The notes under the pieces: generated by a model
What the model was told of the DNA's origin: nothing
The model's input: the letters and a program-made list of their open reading frames with translations, nothing else
The model's database searches: none
Made by a program: the position numbers and the translations under genes
Shown: positions 59,731 through 64,000 of the stretch, one piece after another
How positions within the stretch are numbered: the stretch's first letter is position 1
Layout: every line of letters begins with the position of its first letter
Source of the DNA: Roseitranquillus sp963749675
GTDB lineage: Bacteria > Pseudomonadota > Alphaproteobacteria > Rhodobacterales > Rhodobacteraceae
Assembly (NCBI GenBank): GCA_963749675.1
Contig: CAVVNT010000010.1
Span: 558,001-622,000, forward strand
Direction: 5' to 3'
Length of the DNA: 64,000 nucleotides

Positions 59731-60632
59731 CCTACCGCGACCCACTCGCGCAGACCACCGATCCGGTGCGGCGCCGCAAGGATCCGCCCGCAGGCATGGT
59801 CGAGAGACGGGGGATGGGCCTCTGGCTCACGCATGTCGGCCTGATCGTCGGGATCCTGTTCATCTTCTTCCCGATCTGGCTCGCGTTCGTCGCCTCGACG
59901 GTGACCCAGCCGGAGATCGCGCGGCCGCCGATGCCGCTCCTTCCCGGCAACCAACTGATCGAGAACTACACCAAGGCACTGGTCTCGGGCGTCAACGCGC
60001 CGGTGGCGCGCATGCTCTACAACTCGGCGGTGATGGCGCTCGGCATTTCGCTCGGCAAGATCACGATCTCGCTGCTTTCGGCGTTCGCGATCGTCTACTT
60101 TCGGTTCCCGGGCCGGCAAGTGTTTTTTTGGCTCATCTTCCTCACGCTGATGCTGCCGGTCGAGGTGCGGATCGTGCCGACCTACGAAGTCGCGGCGAAC
60201 TTCGGGATGCTGAACAGCTACTCTGGCCTGATCTTTCCGCTGATCGCCTCGGCGACGGCGACCTTCCTGTTCCGGCAGTTCTTCCTTACCGTTCCCGACG
60301 AACTCGCCGAGGCCGCCCGCGTCGACGGCGCCCGGCCGATGCGGTTCTTCTGGGACATCCTGCTGCCGATGAGCCGGACGAACATCGCCGCACTCTTCGT
60401 GATCCTCTTCATCTACGGCTGGAACCAGTACCTCTGGCCGCTGCTGATCACCACAGACCCGTCGATGAACACCATCGTCATGGGCATCAAGCAGATGTTC
60501 CCGTCCGGCGACGACATCGCCGACTGGCCGGTGATCATGGCGACATCGATCCTCGCGATGATCCCGCCGGTTGCGGTCGTCATCGGAATGCAGCGGCTCT
60601 TTGTACGGGGCCTCGTCGAGAGCGAGAAGTAG
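59727..60632 (+). CDS. ugpE: sn-Glycerol-3-phosphate permease subunit UgpE
   Basis: Second membrane subunit, six helices. The EAA loop reads LAEAARVDGARPMRFFWDIL, and the tail ADWPVIMATSILAMIPPVAV fits UgpE. A TTG at 59727 in the TTGA overlap, preceded by GGAGGG at ideal spacing, gives 301 residues. The ATG at 59796 (MVERRGMGLWLTHVGL) gives 278 residues and aligns better with the enterobacterial N-terminus, so either may be the true start. The TTG is preferred for its ribosome-binding site. Confidence 0.88.
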   Translation: MTYRDPLAQTTDPVRRRKDPPAGMVERRGMGLWLTHVGLIVGILFIFFPIWLAFVASTVTQPEIARPPMPLLPGNQLIENYTKALVSGVNAPVARMLYNSAVMALGISLGKITISLLSAFAIVYFRFPGRQVFFWLIFLTLMLPVEVRIVPTYEVAANFGMLNSYSGLIFPLIASATATFLFRQFFLTVPDELAEAARVDGARPMRFFWDILLPMSRTNIAALFVILFIYGWNQYLWPLLITTDPSMNTIVMGIKQMFPSGDDIADWPVIMATSILAMIPPVAVVIGMQRLFVRGLVESEK

Positions 60633-60635
60633 CGC

Positions 60636-61646
<1,011 letters not shown>

Positions 61647-61887
61647 CCCGAAGCGGAAGCCAGCGTCGCAGCATGAGCGGCGACGAGTACCTTCGGCTGT
61701 CGTCCTCGGGCATTGGAGGCGAGGGCTCTACCAAGGCAGTGCGACCTGGCGCGCCAGCAGGGCGTGAGAAATCGACGCGCGACTGAACTGTGGCGGTTGT
61801 GGGCATGCCGCTACGGAGGCGTTGGCTCAGGCGCCGGAGCAAGAGAAAGGCCGCGCCAAGTCGGCCCGGCCCCACCTCCACGATATC

Positions 61888-62385
61888 TCAGGCTGCGGCC
61901 TCGACATTGACGCCTTGAGTTGCGATGTCCGTCATGCGCCGATCGCCGTCATAGGTCGAGTCGAGGCATTTTTCGAGCACAGGCACGTCCTCCGCCTCTT
62001 GAAGCCGTTTGGCGAACGCGAGCAGACAGCCGTATCCTGCTATCGCGTAGTGCGTCATTCGCTGATACTGGGTTATCAGCATTGCGTCGCGCGTGTCGTC
62101 GTCGCCGAACTCTTCCTCGAGCGCGTGCGCCCGCGCTTCAGCAACCAAGCCCTCCATACCCTTGCAATGCTCCCCGTTGGGATCGATGCCGTGACGCTGG
62201 CAAAGCTTCTCGATATCCGCCATGCCGGTCTCGATGCCAGTGGCTCCGTCCTTCAGCGCCGCTCTCAGTTCTTCATGCTTGGCGGCCTCATGGAGCTTGT
62301 TGGTGACGCCATGTGACTGCTTGCATGCGCTGTAGAGGTCTTGCAGCTGGTCGAAATAGACATCTTTGAGCGAATTCATCGCCAT
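61888..62385 (-). CDS. DUF892 (YciE/YciF-like) ferritin-like protein
   Basis: Four-helix-bundle protein of 165 residues of the DUF892 family, linked to general stress responses. The start reads AMNSLKDVYFDQLQDLYSAC, followed by helices with spaced Glu and His (MADIEKLCQRHG, RMTHYAIAGYGCLLAFAKRL) that could bind a di-metal centre. ACGGAGGAT before the ATG at 62385 supports this start over an upstream in-frame ATG at 62421. Encoded alone between ugpC (convergent) and a sensor kinase gene. Confidence 0.85.
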   Translation of the reverse strand: MAMNSLKDVYFDQLQDLYSACKQSHGVTNKLHEAAKHEELRAALKDGATGIETGMADIEKLCQRHGIDPNGEHCKGMEGLVAEARAHALEEEFGDDDTRDAMLITQYQRMTHYAIAGYGCLLAFAKRLQEAEDVPVLEKCLDSTYDGDRRMTDIATQGVNVEAAA

Positions 62386-62448
62386 GGGGTAATCCTCCGT
62401 TTTCGGGGTTCGCCGCTTCAACGAAGCGGGCGCGTGTTCGTTCCTGCG

Positions 62449-63768
62449 TCAGATCGGAAGGACGAGATCGACCCTGAGGCCGCCCAAGTCTGCGCTTTCG
62501 CCCAGCAGCAAGGTGCCGCCGTGCCTTCGCGCGACGTCGTGCGCGATGGCAAGGCCCAGTCCGACCCCCGGCCCCCGATCCTGGTTTCGCGCCAGATCGA
62601 GGCGCGAGAACGGCTTGAGGGCCTCCTCCCGAAGCTCGGGTGGAATTCCGGGGCCATCGTCCTCGACGGTGAGGCGAAGGGAGTGCTCTTCGGACACGAG
62701 GCTCAAGCGCGCATGCGTGCCGTAGCGGGTGGCGTTTCCGAGGAGGTTCTCCAGCGCGCGCGTGAGCGCGACCGGGCTCGCCGTCAGGAGGGGGGCTGCG
62801 TCGGGTAGCGAGAGCTCTACACTATGGCCGCCCGCGCACCAACGGTCGCGCAGATCGGAAACCAGCAGCCGGATGTCGACCGAAGCCCGAGTCTCGAGCG
62901 CGTCGCCGCGCGCATATTCCAGAAACGTGTCGAGGAGCCGCTCCATGTCGCCCAGATCGCGCTGCATCGCGACCGTCTCGGGCGTTTCGTCGAGGAGCGA
63001 AAGGCCCAGGCGAAGTCGAGTCAGCGGGGTTCTGAGGTCGTGGCTCACGCCGGAGAGCATCAGCGTCCGCTGCTCCAGCATACGCTCGATCCGCGTTCGC
63101 ATTTCGAGAAATGCGCTTCCTGCCGAGCGCATCTCGGTCGCCCCAGTTGGGCGAAACGGGACGATTCGTCCCTGTCCGAAGGCCTCGGCGGCCACCGCGA
63201 GACGCTTCACGGGCCGAAGCTGATTGCGGAGGTAGACGAACGCAACCAGGGTGGCGAGGATGCTGGTGATCGCCATCAGGACGAGGAGCTGATGCGGGTT
63301 GGAAGCCGACACGCGTCGCCGCGAAAAATCGATCTCCACCGGTCCGTATCGGGTGCCGACGGTGAGGGCGACACGACGTATCGACTGAGCGAGGTCGATG
63401 ACGACGATGCCGGGAACCTCCTCCCGCAGGGTTTCGGTCACGACCCGCCCCGAGAGATCGTACCAGAGACGGGTGTCGCCCCCGGTCGGTGCGTCAGGAG
63501 GCCCGACATCCAGATCGAAGGCGCGCGCGACGGACGTCTTGGCGCGCTCGGCCGCGACCGCGGTCGGCGCCGCGTCGATCGCGTTCAGCAGATAATCGAT
63601 GTCGTAGAGGACGTTGCGTGTCATCTGCTCGGTCACGTCCTCGTAGAGGCGCTGAATGAACACGATCGTCACGACAATCTGAATCGTCAGGATCGGAACG
63701 AGCATGATGAGCGCCGCACGGCCGTAGAGCGACCGCGGGACGTAGCGTTTCAGCCAAGCGAAATACAT
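62449..63768 (-). CDS. EnvZ-like sensor histidine kinase
   Basis: Membrane sensor of 439 residues. First helix about 18-38, periplasmic domain about 40-158, second helix about 160-180, HAMP (RPVKRLAVAAEAFGQG), phospho-acceptor His243 in SGVSHDLRTPLTRLRL, N box ENLLGNATRYG, G boxes VEDDGPGIPPE and GVGLGLAIAHDVARRHGG. Resembles EnvZ-type kinases. No response-regulator gene is adjacent on either side in the window, so its partner is encoded elsewhere. Confidence 0.92.
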   Translation of the reverse strand: MYFAWLKRYVPRSLYGRAALIMLVPILTIQIVVTIVFIQRLYEDVTEQMTRNVLYDIDYLLNAIDAAPTAVAAERAKTSVARAFDLDVGPPDAPTGGDTRLWYDLSGRVVTETLREEVPGIVVIDLAQSIRRVALTVGTRYGPVEIDFSRRRVSASNPHQLLVLMAITSILATLVAFVYLRNQLRPVKRLAVAAEAFGQGRIVPFRPTGATEMRSAGSAFLEMRTRIERMLEQRTLMLSGVSHDLRTPLTRLRLGLSLLDETPETVAMQRDLGDMERLLDTFLEYARGDALETRASVDIRLLVSDLRDRWCAGGHSVELSLPDAAPLLTASPVALTRALENLLGNATRYGTHARLSLVSEEHSLRLTVEDDGPGIPPELREEALKPFSRLDLARNQDRGPGVGLGLAIAHDVARRHGGTLLLGESADLGGLRVDLVLPI

Positions 63769-63809
63769 GGCGAGCGTGTAGTCTCACGCCCCACGCATAG
63801 TAAGAGAAA

Positions 63810-64000
63810 ATGACTATCCGGCCGGTCCCTGGAATCAGGCAGATAACGGCGCCAAACCCCTCCCCCATGACGGGGCCGGGGACTAACGGCTACATCGTGG
63901 GTACCGGAACCGTGGCGGTCGTCGACCCAGGGCCCGACGATGAGCGACATCTCGCTGCTTGGCTCCACACGCTCCGGGACGAGACAGTCAGCCATATCCT
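63810..64000 (+). CDS. MBL-fold metallohydrolase (N-terminus only)
   Basis: The right edge cuts this gene; 63 codons are present. TAPNPSPMTGPGTNGYIVGT followed by VAVVDPGPDDERHLAAWLHT is the start of LACTB2/glyoxalase II-like metallo-beta-lactamase-fold proteins; the HxHxDH metal motif would lie beyond the edge. The ATG at 63810 begins MTIRPVPGIRQI. Divergent from the sensor kinase, with 41 bases between. Confidence 0.8.
   Translation, partial: MTIRPVPGIRQITAPNPSPMTGPGTNGYIVGTGTVAVVDPGPDDERHLAAWLHTLRDETVSHI

Overview
The window is G+C-rich, densely packed and looks chromosomal, from a marine or halophilic member of the Rhodobacterales (Roseobacter/Paracoccus relatives). This rests on gene content and order: pccB...pccA-DUF4174-methylmalonyl-CoA mutase, the AI-2E/hdaA/ppk/ppx run, the short alphaproteobacterial ProS, a ChoXWV choline importer, and a near-complete ectoine catabolism locus of the Ruegeria type. 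No rRNA, tRNA, CRISPR array, intact insertion sequence or prophage was recognised.

Layout. 1-5.3 kb: choline importer genes choV, choW and choX on the minus strand, interrupted by a plus-strand glutathione transferase, then a MaoC-like dehydratase coupled to a Bcr/CflA-type drug exporter. 5.4-16.6 kb: propionate/methylmalonyl-CoA block (pccB, pccA, DUF4174, mutase) interleaved with a large TPR protein, a decayed DUF6497 gene preceded by three tandem 16-bp palindromes, a small lipoprotein, a VOC protein and a GNAT. 16.7-27.2 kb: housekeeping genes (DnaJ/TerB-like protein, ppx, ppk, hdaA, AI-2E family protein, proS, lolC/E and lolD). 27.3-36 kb: two paralogous c-type cytochromes around a vWA protein, a peptidoglycan hydrolase with an overlapping exported partner, an SDR-SPW-VKOR fusion, a sulfatase-like enzyme coupled to a CDP-alcohol phosphotransferase, and a cytochrome b561. 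36-50.7 kb: GntR regulator, a deletion scar carrying two gene fragments, then eutE-D-C-B-A, uehC-B-A and enuR on the minus strand, with asnC-ssd-atf divergent. 50.8-61.6 kb: beta-glucosidase, then phosphorus genes (phnM, phnN, DUF1045 protein, phoX behind a Pho box, ugpBAEC). 61.9-64 kb: DUF892 ferritin-like protein, sensor kinase and the start of an MBL-fold hydrolase.

How the genes work together. UehABC takes up ectoine and hydroxyectoine. EutABC probably feed hydroxyectoine into the ectoine route, EutD and EutE open and deacetylate ectoine to diaminobutyrate, and Atf and Ssd convert that to aspartate. EnuR and AsnC regulate the locus. PhoX, UgpBAEC and the Phn accessory proteins would scavenge organic phosphorus. 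Pcc and the mutase would take propionyl-CoA to succinyl-CoA.

The most striking anomaly is that six otherwise normal genes carry frame breaks. pccA, the mutase, the GNAT, eutD and the DUF6497 gene each have one surplus base; phnN lacks one base in a G run. The DUF6497 gene also has two in-frame TAG codons at probable glutamine positions. This is either many small assembly errors or real decay, and the reads must decide. The best candidates for undescribed biology are the triple palindrome array, the compositionally mosaic TPR protein, the hydrolase/partner pair and the palindromes upstream of uehA.
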